From: Zantedeschia hybrid cultivar
Taxonomy: Eukaryota; Streptophyta; Magnoliopsida; Alismatales; Araceae
DNA length: 64,000 nt
NCBI GenBank assembly: GCA_030544215.1
Contig: JARZZO010000011.1
Coordinates: forward strand, 42,251,001 to 42,315,000
Direction: 5' to 3'
Of this stretch, positions 8,123 through 19,848 are shown one piece after another. A model generated the notes under the pieces. That model was not told where the DNA came from, ran no database searches, and worked only from the letters and a program-made list of their open reading frames with translations. Each line of letters opens with the position of its first letter. The first letter of the stretch is position 1. Position numbers and translations under genes: made by a program.

Positions 8123-11100
8123 ATGTCGTCACCTAACCCCCTCCGTTGCATACTTGATGCAAACAAACTCACGGGACCAAATTACATTGACTGGTTACGC
8201 AACCTGAAGATTGTCCTCAGGTGTGAAAAGCTAGTCCATGTCTTGGATCAACCAGATCCAGTGCAACCCGGTGATAATGCTAACGAAGATGAATTAATGA
8301 TATATGAAAATTGGAAGGAGGACTCTGTCAAGGTCCAGTATTATATGCTCAGTTCAATGAACAATGAACTGCAGCGACAGCATGATAACATGGAACCTAA
8401 GACCATTCTGAATCACCTACAAGAGTTGTTTGGTGAACAATCTAGAACTGAAAGATATGAGATATCTAAGAAATTGTTCAGGACCAGAATGAGCGAGGGC
8501 ACATCTGTGCAAACTCATGTGCTCAAGATGATAGAATGGATTGAGAGGCTTGCTGTGCTCGGCTTTGTTATGAACAGTGACCTGAGCATCGATTTAATCC
8601 TACAGTCCCTTCCAGAGTCATTTTCACAATTCATTATCAACTTTAATATGAACAAAATTGAAGTTTCACTGGCTGAGCTGCTCAACATGTTGAAGACAGC
8701 AGAAGGCACTATCCAGAAAGACAAGCCACAAATAATGCTTGTTGGTAAGACCAACAAGAAAAGAAAAGCTGGACAGACCTTTGAGAAAGGTAAGCCTAAG
8801 AAGCTGGTGAAAAGCAAACCGGGAGTTCAAAAGGACAAAGCTAAAGTCAATGATAAAGGTCAGTGTTTCCACTGCCATAAAGAAGGTCATTGGAAGAGAA
8901 ACTGTAAGATTTATCTTGTAGAAAAAGCAAAGGAGAAGCTTGGTGAAGCTTCAGGTATTCTCATGATCGATCTTAACTTGTCTTATAGAGAATCAACATC
9001 CTGGGTATTAGATACTGGATGTGTTTCTCATATCTGCAATAACTTGCAGATGTTAACAAGTAAAAGAAGATTGAACCGCGGAGACGTGGATCTGAGGCTC
9101 GGGAATAGAGCAAAAGTTGTTGCGTTATCTGTGGGGACAGCAAGACTTCAGATGCCGTCAGGAGACTCTTTGGAACTGATAGATTGTTATTATGTTCCAA
9201 CCATTATTAGGAATATCATATCTATTTCATGTTTAGATAGACAAGGATATTCTATGAAACTAGAGAATAAAGGTTGTTCAATTTATCAAGGAGACAAATT
9301 GTTTGCTTCCAGATATTTATTGAATGGATTATATTTACTTGATATTTCATATGATGTTTGTCTGGTAAATAATTCTCTTGAACGTTTAGATAAGGATGTG
9401 AATAAATCGTACCTATGGCATTGTAGGCTAGGTCATATAAATGAGAACAGGATCATAAGGTTGCAAAAGAATGGATATCTTGATCCATTTGATTATGAAT
9501 CATTTGCAACCTGTGAAGCTTGTCTCATGGGAAAGATGACCAAAGCTCCATTCTCAGGACATGGAGAAAGAGCTAAGGACTTATTGGAACTAATACATAG
9601 TGATGTATGTGGTCCAATGTCCACTCATGCTATGGGTGGTTACTCATACTTTGTTTCATTTACAGATGATTTCTCAAGATATGGCTACATATATTTAATG
9701 AAATATAAGTCAGAAATCTTTGAGAAATTTAAAGAGTTTAAAAACGAAGTTGAGAACCAGACTGGAAAGAGTATTAAAACTCTTCGATCAGATCAAGGGG
9801 GTGAATACTTAAGTACAGAATTCACAGAATATCTTAAGGATAATGGTATTTTGTCTCAGTGGACTCCTCCCTACACACCTCAGTTAAATGGTGTATCGGA
9901 AAGGAGAAATCGTACTTTATTAGATATGGTACGATCCATGATGAGTTATGCCAAACTTCCAATCTCTTTATGGGGATATGCACTGTTGACTGCTGCATAT
10001 CTATTGAACAAAGTTTCGAGTAAGTCAGTACCTTCCACTCCATATGAGATATGGAAAGGAAAGAAACCAGACTTTAAGCATGTTAGAGTCTGGAGTTGTC
10101 CTGCACATGTCAAAAGACATGATCCAGACAAACTGGATTCCACGACAGAGAAATGTAGATTTGTAGGATATCCAAAAGAGAGTTTTGGATATTATTTCTA
10201 TCAGCCCAGCAATCAAAGGGTGTTTGTCGCAAAAAGAGCTGTCTTCTTAGAGAAAGAATATCTTTCAAAAGAAGACAGTGGGAGCAAGATAGAACTGGAA
10301 GAAATTCTAGACTCACAAATCAACACTGGTTCATCTACTGAACCATTGACTTAAAAACTTGTTCAAGATGATACACAAAAGGTTCGCAGATCAGGTAGAG
10401 TGCCTAAGCAGCCTGAAAGATATGTTGGACATATCAATGATGGCAAGCCAAAAGTACACTTAAATGAGGATGATGATCCTCAAACCTACCTAGAAGCCAT
10501 AAATAGTCAAGAATCAGAAAAATGGCAAGAGGCAATGAATTCTGAAATTCAGTCCATGTATGCCAACCAAGTTTGGAACTTGGTTGATCTGCCAGAAGGT
10601 ATAGTACCTATTGGCAGTAAATGGATTTTTAAAAGAAAGATCGGAGTAGATGGACAGATTGATACATACAAGGCAAGGCTGGTAGCAAAAGGATATCGTC
10701 AAAGGCAAGGCATTGACTATGACGAAACCCTCTCTCCAGTTGTCATGATTAAGTCAATCAGAATACTTCTTACAATTGCCGCATTCTATGATTATGAAAT
10801 ATGGCAAATGGATGTGAAAACAGCATTCCTTAACGGGAACCTTCAAGAAGAGGTGTATATGATACAACCTGAAGGATTCACTTCCATAGAGCATTCAAGT
10901 AAGGTATGCAAGCTGCAAAGATCCATTTATGGATTAAAGCAAGCATCCCGAACTTGGAACTTAAGATTTGATGAAGCAATCAAATCTTATGACTTCATTA
11001 AGAATGAAGATGAACCTTGTGTATACAAAAAGGCTAGTGGGAGCGCAGTTACCTTTTTGGTACTTTACGTTGATGACATTCTACTCATTGAGAATGATGT

Positions 11101-12052
11101 AGGAATGTTGTCATCAGTAAAGGCTTGGTTATCCAAAAACTTCTCCATGAAAGATTTGGGAGAAGCATCCTATATTCTGGGAATAAGGATCTATAGAGAT
11201 AGGTCCAAAAGGATGCTTGGATTATCCCAATCTATGTACATAGATACCATAGTCAAAAGGTTTGGCATGGAAAATTCCAAGAGAGGCCTCGTTCCTATGA
11301 GGCATGGAATTTATCTCTCTAAAGAAATGTCTCCCAAGACACCTGAAGAGAGAGCGTACATGGATATAGTTCCTTATGCCTCGGCAATAGGATCTATCAT
11401 GTATGCAATGCTATGTACTAGGCTTGATGTGGCACACCCATTAAGTGTCACCAGTAGATATCAGGCTGATCCAGGTGAGGAACACTGGAAGGCGGTGAAA
11501 TGTATCCTTAGATACTTGAGAAGGACTAAGGATCTATTTCTCGTTTATGGAGGAAACAACTTGGAACTTCGAGGATTTACTGACTCAAGTTTTCAGTCGG
11601 ATATGGATGACAGCAAATCCATGTCTGGATTTGTGTTCATGTTAAATGGAGGTGCAGTAAGTTGGAAGCGTTCCAAACAAGAAACTACTGCAGATTCGAT
11701 GACCGAAGCAGAATACATTGTTGCAGCTGAAGCGGCCAAGGAGGCAGTTTGGATGAAGAAGTTCATCTCGGCGCTTGGAGTAGTTCCAAGCATTTCAGAT
11801 CCTGTTCCGTTATTGTGTGACAACAATGGGGCAATAGCTCAAGCGAAGGAGCTAAGATCACATCATAAGTCAAAGCACATTCTGAGACGATTTCATCTGA
11901 TTCGTGAGATCATCGCCCGAGGAGATATAGTAGTTGAGAAAGTCTCATCTGAAGATAATGTAGCAGATCCCTTGACTAAGCCATTGTCTCAAAACAATTT
12001 AGAACGTCACCTTAAGTCTATGGGACTTAGACACATGGGTGATTGGCTATAG
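8123..12052 (+). pseudogene. Copia gag-pol polyprotein of element B, one premature stop
   Basis: One frame of about 1308 codons interrupted only by TAA at 10352-10354; the same frame resumes and reads on to SDWL-like GDWL at 12052. It starts MSSPNPLRCILDANK. Gag has a CCHC zinc knuckle CFHCHKEGHWKRNC (residues 248-261). Protease motif WVLDTG has its Asp at about 297. The integrase catalytic triad is visible: Asp about 494 (HSDVCGP), Asp 557 (RSDQGGEY), Glu 593 (NGVSERRN), giving D-35-E spacing between the last two. RT carries YVDD, followed by RNase H with DNNGAIAQAKE. The stop lies in the linker between integrase and RT, so Gag, protease and integrase could still be made. The ATG chosen aligns with the starts in A, C and D. 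Confidence 0.95.
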
Positions 12053-12066
12053 TCCAAGTGGGAGAA
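12053..12066 (+). promoter_or_regulatory. Polypurine tract of element B
   Basis: TCCAAGTGGGAGAA immediately before the 3' LTR; A and C carry nearly the same tract (26086-26099, 23855-23868), and D carries it on the minus strand. It primes plus-strand DNA synthesis in this class. Confidence 0.85.
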
Positions 12067-13654
12067 TGTTAGAATTGGGTGGCCTCAAAGCCAATCATTG
12101 TACATTCTAGTTCAGATTATTAATAAAGGCAATCATTTCTTCATTCATAGTTCTCGCAAATTAACTATCGTAATGAAGGTCCATAGACAAATGTATGGGA
12201 TATTGAATCATGATGAGATCATGATAGTGAGATCAATATCCTCAGTCAATTGTCTTAAACAGTTCTTGATCATAGGATATTTGAGATGGACATTAAATAT
12301 CTGATAAGATCGACACAAGTTATGTCTGCTCATATGATGAGGGTGAATGATCTCACATTCACTCGTGTGGTGACACTAAGACAAACAAGTTGGTGCTCAT
12401 TAGAGAATGAGTTCACTGAACAGACCCAAATAAGAATTCCTGGATGGTAATTATACCTATTAGTCAACCAGGGAATTCAATCGTTGCAGTAGCACAGTTG
12501 GTCCTTTGACCTGAGTCACCAATGATACCTTGTTTGTAGACCATTGTATCTTGATTCTCTGACTCGTGGACTTTAACCATTAAGTCCACCATAATCGGTC
12601 TTTCAGATACAGTGGAAAGCTTGCGAAGATAATTGAGTGAACAACAAGGGATCACTCACTCTTGGTATAAGACTGGAGAGAGAATGTCCCATGGATGTGT
12701 ACACAGAAGTCCCTGGCCAGGGTCAAATGAAAGAGATGTCTTTCTAGATATTAACTGTGTACTGGAATCCATTTGGATAATGCGATAGAGGGTTTGACTA
12801 TAAAACCATACCCTTGCGTTATCGGGACATTGCATGAGTGAAGGATTATATCTGTGCGGTATCTGCAGACGGAAAGGTTCAATTGAAGGGAACAGTATCC
12901 CTTATATCTTTTGGGATCATGAGGTAGTGTTTGGTGCTGTTCATGATCAGAAGGCCAAATGATTTGATCATCAGATGATAATTCACTTGTTTATTAAATT
13001 AATCATTTAACATATGATGTTTAAATGTTAATTAATAAATATTAAACTCTAGAATCAGTTCTAAGTTTAATGGGCCTACAACCGGACTGATATATGGGCC
13101 TAGAGGGTCACACACATAAGAGTTCTCGTCAGACGGTGAGAGACGTTAAATTTCATGCTTATCTGGGTTTTTATGAAAAGCCGCAGGATAAACATGAAGA
13201 TTTAATGGAGAATTATCCAAGGCCAAACTCTTGGATAATCATGAGGATTATTCCCTGTGCTTATCCTTATTTTCTATATAAGGAGGGCCAAGGGGAAGGG
13301 GTAAAAAGTTAGTTGGACGAATTTTACTCCCCAGATTCTCTCTCTCCTCTCTCTCTCTCCTTCTCTCTCTCTTGGAGTGGATCTGTCTCTCTCCGCGCAT
13401 GGTGGATTTGAGATCTGGTCGGAGCACTCAAGTCGAGGAGGAAATCGCGTCTGCTGCGGGAACTCGTGTGGATACCTCTAGAGATCGTGCGCGTGCGCGA
13501 TTACCGAGTCGGCATCATCTACGGGAGATTCGAAACCCCGCAAAGGTGAAGAACTGTTCTTCCCGCATTAATTTTAATGTCCGTTTTACGACCCCAGCAA
13601 CTGATACAATGGAATCATTTTTATTCTCCGCTGCGTTCATGGCGATTCCTTACA
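12067..13654 (+). mobile_element. 3' LTR of copia element B
   Basis: 1588 bp, the same length as the 5' LTR, ending TTACA before the target duplication GGAAG (13655-13659). TATA box at 13275-13281. Confidence 0.95.
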
Positions 13655-13659
13655 GGAAG

Positions 13660-15989
13660 TGCTTCTCATATCTGTCATGATGCACAGATGTTGACAAGTA
13701 AGAGTAAGCTGAGAGAAGGCGAGGTGGAATTGAGGCTAGAAAACGGCACATAAGTTGCGGCGATTGCTGTTGGGACAGCAAACCTCAGGATTCCATTAGG
13801 AGATGCCTTCTATTAGAAGATTGTTATTATGTTCCTAGCATAATAAAGAACATCATATCAGTATCTTGTTTGGACAAGATAGGATATAGATTGACTATTG
13901 AGAATAGAAGTTGTTTGCTTTATTATGGTAATAAATCAATAGCTTCAACATTTTTAGTCAACGGTCTATATCCCTTAGATGTTTCTTATTATAATCTTCA
14001 AATTGATAATGCTCTTAAGAAGAGCAAGAATTGTATGAACCAAGCCTATATGAGGCATTGTAGACTTGGGTACATTGGTGAAAGCAGGTTGCAAAAGTTG
14101 CACAAGCATGGTTACTTAACAGCATTCGATTATGAATCGTTTGCGACATGTGAATCCTACCTTATAGGAAAGATGGCAAAAATCTCCGTTTACTAGGTAT
14201 GGAGAACGTGCCAAGGATATTCTAGAACTAATACATTCAGATGTATGTGGTCCAATGTCCACCCAAGCCAAAGGTGGCTTCTTATACTTCATCACGTTCA
14301 CCGACGACTTCTCAAAGTTTGGCTATATGTACTTAATGAAGTACAAGTCGGAAGCATTTGAGAAGTTCAAGGAGTTCAAGAATGAAGTAGATAAGTAGTT
14401 AGGAAATAGTATTAAAGCTCTTCGATCAGATCGAGGAGAATACTTGAGTACTAATTTCACACAATTCTTAAAGGATAATGGTATCCTTTCTCAGCTAACC
14501 CCTCCATATACACGACAGATGAATGATGTATCAGAAAGAAGGAATCGCATCTTTTTGGACATGGTGCGATCCATGATGAGTTTTTCGAGATTACCAATGT
14601 CCCTCTGGGGGTATGCTCTAGAGTCAACAGCATACCTACTGAATAGAGTACCCAGTAAGTCTGTGGCCTCTACTCCATATGAGATATGGAAAGACAGGAA
14701 ACCAGAATTTAAACATGTTAAAGTCTGGGGATGTCTTGCTCACGTAAAGAGGCATGATCCAGACAAACTGGAATCATGAACTGATAAATGTTGGTTTGTG
14801 GGATATCCAAAGGAATCCTTTGGATACTATTTTTACCATCCTGATGAACAAAAGGTGTTTGTCGCAAGGAAAGCTGTCTTCCTAGAAGATGAATACCTTC
14901 TCCAGGAAGACAGTGGGAGTAAAATAGTACTGGAAGAGGTTCCAGAAGCCCAAACAGCTGCATTATCATCAGATGAGATATCAATTTCTGAATCTGCTCA
15001 GGTACACACACATGAGCCTCGTAGATATGGTAGATTGCCTAGACTACCCGAACGATATGTGGGACATATCGCTGAAGGTGAGTCTAAGGTTGAATATAAT
15101 GAGGATGATGATCCTAAAACCTACCAGAAGGCCTAGAAGCCGGGAAATGGCGAGAAACCATGAACTCAGAAATCCAGTCCATGTACACCAACCAAGTTTG
15201 GAACTTGGAGGACTTGCCCGAGGGTATTGTACCCATCAGATGCAACTGGATCTTTAAGAGAAAGATCGGTGTTGATAGACGGATCGACACTTATATGGCA
15301 AGGTTGGTGGTAAAGCGATATCGTGAATGGCAAGGAATTGACTATAACGAGACTTTCTCACCAGTTGCCATGATAAAGTCGATCAGAGTTCTACTCGCCA
15401 TCGCTGTACATTATAATTATGAGATCTGGCAGATGGATGTGAAGACTGTCTTCCTCAATGGTAACCTTGAAGAAGAGGTGTATATGATACAACCAGAAGG
15501 TTTCACATCCAAGGAATCTCCAGATAAAGTGTGCAAGCTTCAAGGTACATTTATGGATTAAAGCAAGCTTCCCAGAGCTGGAACATAAGATTTGACGAGG
15601 CTGCCAAGTCTTATAACTTCATTAAGAATGAAGATGAGCCTTGTGTGTACAAGAAGATCAGTAGGCGCGCAGTCACCTTCCTAGTTCTTTACGTACATGA
15701 CATACTACTCATTGTGAATGATGTAACTATGATGTCATCAGTAAAGATCTGGCTGTCGAAAAACTTCTCCATGAAGGATTTTTGAGAAGCTTCCTACGTA
15801 TTGGGAATACGGATCTATAGAGATAAATCAAAGAGGATGCTTGGAATGACCCAATCCTTGTACATAGATACCATAGTCAAAAGGTTTGGCATGGAAAATT
15901 CGAAGAGAGGTCTTATACCGATGAGACATGGAATTAATCTCTCAAAGGAGCAGTCTCCTAAGACTGTTCATGAGAGGGCATTCATGGAT
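13660..15989 (+). pseudogene. Element A pol, middle part: protease end, integrase, RT
   Basis: This continues A's frame directly after the B insertion: CASHICHDAQMLTSK follows WVLDAGS at 4065. The GAG pre-integrase region, integrase (NDVSERRNR), RT palm and YVHD in place of YVDD are readable in pieces. Lesions include TAA near 13751, a 1-nt loss near 13815, a frameshift near 14190, TAG near 14396, a TGA near 14778 and TGA near 15784. It ends at ERAFMDR, where C is inserted. Compared with D, the decay is clearly further advanced. Confidence 0.9.
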
Positions 15990-15994
15990 AGAGT

Positions 15995-17546
15995 TGTTAG
16001 TATTAGATGGTCTCAAAGCCAATCCGATACTATGTACTGAGTCAGATTATTAATAAATGGCAATAATTCATTGTGTGTAATTAATTCGATCTGTGTTTAT
16101 CGTATCACGAAGAAGTCCTTGAACATGTGCAATAGTCTTCGGATTATAATGAGATCATAATTACGGGACTGAAGACTTATAAATACATGTTCTTAATTGT
16201 TCCTAGTCATAGGATGTTTGAGATAGGACATCGAACATCCGGATAGACTAGTATAGGTTACTTCAACTCATATAATGAGGGTGACCGATCCCATAAGTCA
16301 CTTGTGTGGAGACACTATGCTGAACCTATAGGTGCTCATTGGTGAATGAGTTCACTAAACTGATCCGACTATGAATCGCTGGATGGTAATCACCTCACTG
16401 TTAACCAGCTCGATTCATTTGTCACGGTTGCGTGGATGATCCTTGGACCTGAGACTCCAAAGATATCTTGTTGGTAGGTTCCTGAGCTTTGACTTTGACG
16501 AACGAATCCCTAACCATGGGTTATCAATAAGTCAAGCGATCGGGTTCAGGGAAATGCCCTCGAAGGTAATTGTGTGTTCAATATGGGATCATCTGCTCTC
16601 GGTAGTTTGAGAGAGAATGTTCCGGGAATGATGCGCCTAAAGTCCCTGGCTAGGGCGGACTCTGTAATCGATAAGGAGTTATCGGATTCAGATTAGTGGC
16701 ATCTGATTCAAGTGAATCGACCAAATAGGGTTTAACAGTAAACCATGCCCTAGGTCGATTCGGGAACATTGTACGGATGAAGGATTATATCCGCGCGCTA
16801 ACCGATGACAGAAAGGTTCCAATAGAGGGTTGCGATAACCCTAGTGCCATCCAGGATCACGCGATGTTGCTTGGTATCCAACGTGATCGGCAGTCCGTCC
16901 GAATTTATTGTGGGACATTAAGTTCGGCTGATTAATTGAATATAAGGATATTAATTAATTCAGTGGGTCAGTAAAGGGTTACTGGACTTAATGGGCTATT
17001 AACTGGACTGGTATTTGGGCCTAGAGGGTCACACGCAAATAGTTTTCAAGTCGATGGATAATCTGACAGGATTTCGGATAAGTATGGGTTTTTATGAAAA
17101 ATCGCAAACAAACTTCTTATAAAAGAACGGATTCTACGTCCGGGGCCAGCAACCCTGACCTAGCCATCATTCGTTCTTTCTCCCTTTCTCTCTCTTATGG
17201 GCGTGCGGTTCCCAACTGCTCCACCTTCCGTTCGACGGGGATTCCGAATCCGCATGTCGCGGCGGATTACGCACAGTCAGACTGGATCTACGAACGCCGC
17301 AGCGAGCGAGGAAGCGAGGACGATCCATCGCGAGGAGAACCGCGTGGATACCGCTAGAGGTCGGGCATCTGCGTGACTTGCAGCATCGCTCTGACGGAAC
17401 CGGAAAATGGACGCGGATTCGAATCTGCGCACGGTAAATTCGATTTACACCGATTTTATTTTAATGATCGAAACGGGACAGATCCGATCCCGAATATTTT
17501 GTTTCGCTGCGTTTTAGGATCGGATCCCGACACAGCGATCCCAACA
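15995..17546 (+). mobile_element. 5' LTR of copia element C
   Basis: 1552 bp. TATA box TATAAAAG at 17118-17125. It is followed by the primer site GTGGTATCAGAGTCAGG. Confidence 0.95.
17118..17125 (+). promoter_or_regulatory. TATA box, element C 5' LTR
   Basis: TATAAAAG; the matching site in the 3' LTR is 24992-24999. Confidence 0.7.
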
Positions 17547-17563
17547 GTGGTATCAGAGTCAGG
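17547..17563 (+). promoter_or_regulatory. Primer-binding site of element C (tRNA-iMet)
   Basis: GTGGTATCAGAGTCAGG right after the LTR CA end. Confidence 0.9.
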
Positions 17564-18327
17564 TTCCATTGTGTTTTCGCCGTTTCGGTCTCTAAAATTG
17601 TGGTTTTAGAATTTAAATCCATGCTAGTAATTATTTTCTTGAAAGATTTGTGTTCATGAGATGTTCACAGCGATGAGATTGCAATTTAAATCTGGAAAAA
17701 AAAATTATTTTTGGGAGTTTTTCGTCGTGTTCTTCGTTGGACGAAGAACACCTTGTTCTTGGCGTTTTTGAAGGGATCTAAAGAATGTTTCCTTGAGATC
17801 CAAGATCTTACAATCCTTGGCAATAGGTCGCTGACGATATTTTGGAGATTTTTGGATCGCCGGCCATGTTTTTCTTCTTTGTTTTGGGTTTTTGAAACCT
17901 GAAATTTTGGGGAATAGAAGGGGCTAAAAATCTGATTTTTAATCTCCCTTAGGCCACCGTCGGTGGGCCGGACGTTGCCGGCGAGGTCCTCGTCGCCGCC
18001 GTCGACGTCCGGTGGCTAGCCGCCGCCGGACCGGCGCCGGAGAAGACCCCATAAGGGGCACGGCGCCGTCGGGTTCCCTGGTGTGCAGGGAACCCTCGGG
18101 CTATCCGGCCGGGCGGCTAGGGTTTCCCTAGCCGCCGACCGGGTCGGCCCGGCTGGACCCTAGCCCGGGCCAGGGGTCCGAGCCAGGGCCGGCCAGGGGC
18201 CGGACCAGGCCTGCGGGCCTGGGTCCGGGCCCCTGGCTGAGCCCTGGCTCGGCCCTGGCTCGAGCCAGGGGCTCAGCAGGGCTGAGCCCTTTAGGGGCCC
18301 AGTTAATTTATTTATTTTTATTAAATT

Positions 18328-18502
18328 AATTATAAAATTGGTTTAATAATTATCTGTAAAATATGATTTTACTATTTTTTATTAAATTCAATTTTGATTG
18401 GGCCCTTATTAAAGTTTATTATGTTAATTAATTAACAAAAGGTTGTTAATTGAATTAATTCTAAATGTTAGATTAAACCTTATGCGATCTAATTGTTAGA
18501 TT
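18328..18502 (+). repeat. Short AT hairpin comb in element C leader
   Basis: Hairpins at 18356-18372 (GTAAAAT-ATG-ATTTTAC, perfect), 18460-18472 (TCTAA-ATG-TTAGA), 18486-18502 (7 pairs, loop TTG), and an imperfect one at 18328-18351 with loop TTGG. Fewer units than in A, B or D. Confidence 0.7.
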
Positions 18503-19352
18503 AACCCCAAATTATTTGAATTGTTCATATTAAGCATGCAATGTTTCTAAAGCCATTAATTTTAGATTTTATGCATATTAATGTGCATTTATTTGCTTGT
18601 TTAAATTGGATTTAAATTAGCATGCTTAAACTAAATACTAAATTTTTCGAAAATTCCAAATTATCCAAAATTTTGTTTGGTTCCTGGTTTTATGAAACCT
18701 GAAAATATTATTATTTTGGAAAATTTTATTTAGTCATTTGATGTGCAATTCATGTGTGGTTTGTTTAAATAAAACACATGGTGGTCATGGACGAGCATTA
18801 ATTGTGGATGTGGAATGTGATTGTGTGGTTTATTGTTTATTAATAAATAGAGGTCTGCGAACCTCTCCCTCTCATATTCTCATGTACTTCTACCTTCCTC
18901 CTCGATGTAATCACCATAAGGCTTCCTCATTTAAATTATCATGTAATTGAGAATTATGATGTAATTTGATCAAGGCGGGTGTGCGCGGAGCGAGGATGAT
19001 CCACAACTGCCGACCAGATGAAAATGAAGGAGTTCATTGAATCCATAGGATTGTAGACTCATGATATAAGTTGTTATATTGTGTATGTGTGTGCGTTTGA
19101 CTGTCTGGCTCAAGTCAAACTGCAGTGTCGTCCATGACCACACTAATGACATGTATGTGATGCGTGTGCTTAATATTTGCTAGGTTATTAGTATTTATAA
19201 TATATTCGATATATTTAATACTATCACCTAGGATGAGACCAAACTAAATAAGTAAAACCTTCGTTACAAATTCTAAGCCGTAGCACGAGTCATTGAGAAT
19301 GTACCGCGTGGCTCTCCATCAATATGAACAATAGAACTTAATTCAGTCATGA

Positions 19353-19665
19353 CAGATACTATGCGTTTACCCGAGGTCTGCCATTGTCTATTGAGAGGAC
19401 TGTTGATCATGGCATTACATGCCTTTGGATAAGAGTAGAGGAACGATATAGTTATCCACGTGTTTACTTGGGAACTATATTTCTACTTTACTCTGTCACG
19501 TATTGATAGTAAAGCTTAGACCGGGGATAATGGTCTACTGTGTTTACCTGGGACCATTAAGCTTGGGAGCCAAAGTATGATTGGATATTGCAAGGAGTTG
19601 CAATTATCATGAGATGATTGCTCTGAGATAGCGGTATGATACTATGTGTTTACCCGAGGTCATAC
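19353..19665 (+). promoter_or_regulatory. Four conserved-loop stem-loops upstream of element C gag
   Basis: The loop core is ACTATGTGTTTACCCGAGG and variants, unlike the loops of A, B and D. Closing stems: CAGA/TCTG (19353-19380), ATATAGTT/AACTATAT (19446-19480), TAATGGTC/GACCATTA (19528-19559), GTATGA/TCATAC (19634-19665). Position and spacing match those in B. Confidence 0.8.
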
Positions 19666-19688
19666 TGTGATGCTTGGAGATTCTGATC

Positions 19689-19760
19689 CCCACTAGGAGA
19701 CAGTCGGCGTCTCCCGTTCTGTATATTTGAAGGTTATACAGTCCGTCGAAAATTAGTGGG
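19689..19760 (+). promoter_or_regulatory. Three-way-junction-like fold before element C gag
   Basis: Outer CCCACTA (19689-19695)/TAGTGGG (19754-19760); inside GGAGAC/GTCTCC (19696-19701 with 19709-19714) and CTGTATA/TATACAG (19719-19725 with 19735-19741). Same design as B and D. Confidence 0.75.
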
Positions 19761-19848
19761 AGTAAAACTAGATAATAAAAGACCATATCTTGTTTTAGTT
19801 AATCTGAATATCTGCTAATTATCAATTGATTATCTCCTGTAGGCGAGA

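Larger units (their letters stand above)
4066..13654 (+). mobile_element. Complete Ty1/copia LTR retrotransposon B, nested in element A
   Basis: 9589 bp with LTRs of 1588 bp each, beginning TGTTAGAATTGG and ending TTACA. The 5-bp target duplication GGAAG is seen at 4061-4065 and 13655-13659. Primer site, long leader, one gag-pol frame and polypurine tract are all present. Domain order is gag, protease, integrase, RT, RNase H, as in Ty1/copia. My manual count gives about 26 LTR differences, mostly transitions (about 1.6%). Lineage within copia is not determined; a Tork/TAR-like type is a guess. Confidence 0.97.
17564..19848 (+). other. Long structured leader of element C
   Basis: About 2.3 kb without a gene. 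It has a GC-rich hairpin stretch (17940-18300, e.g. the palindrome CCCTGGCTCGAGCCAGGG and GGCTCAGC-AGG-GCTGAGCC), a weaker AT comb (18328-18502), a unique part, four conserved-loop stem-loops (19353-19665) and the junction fold (19689-19760). Confidence 0.85.
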
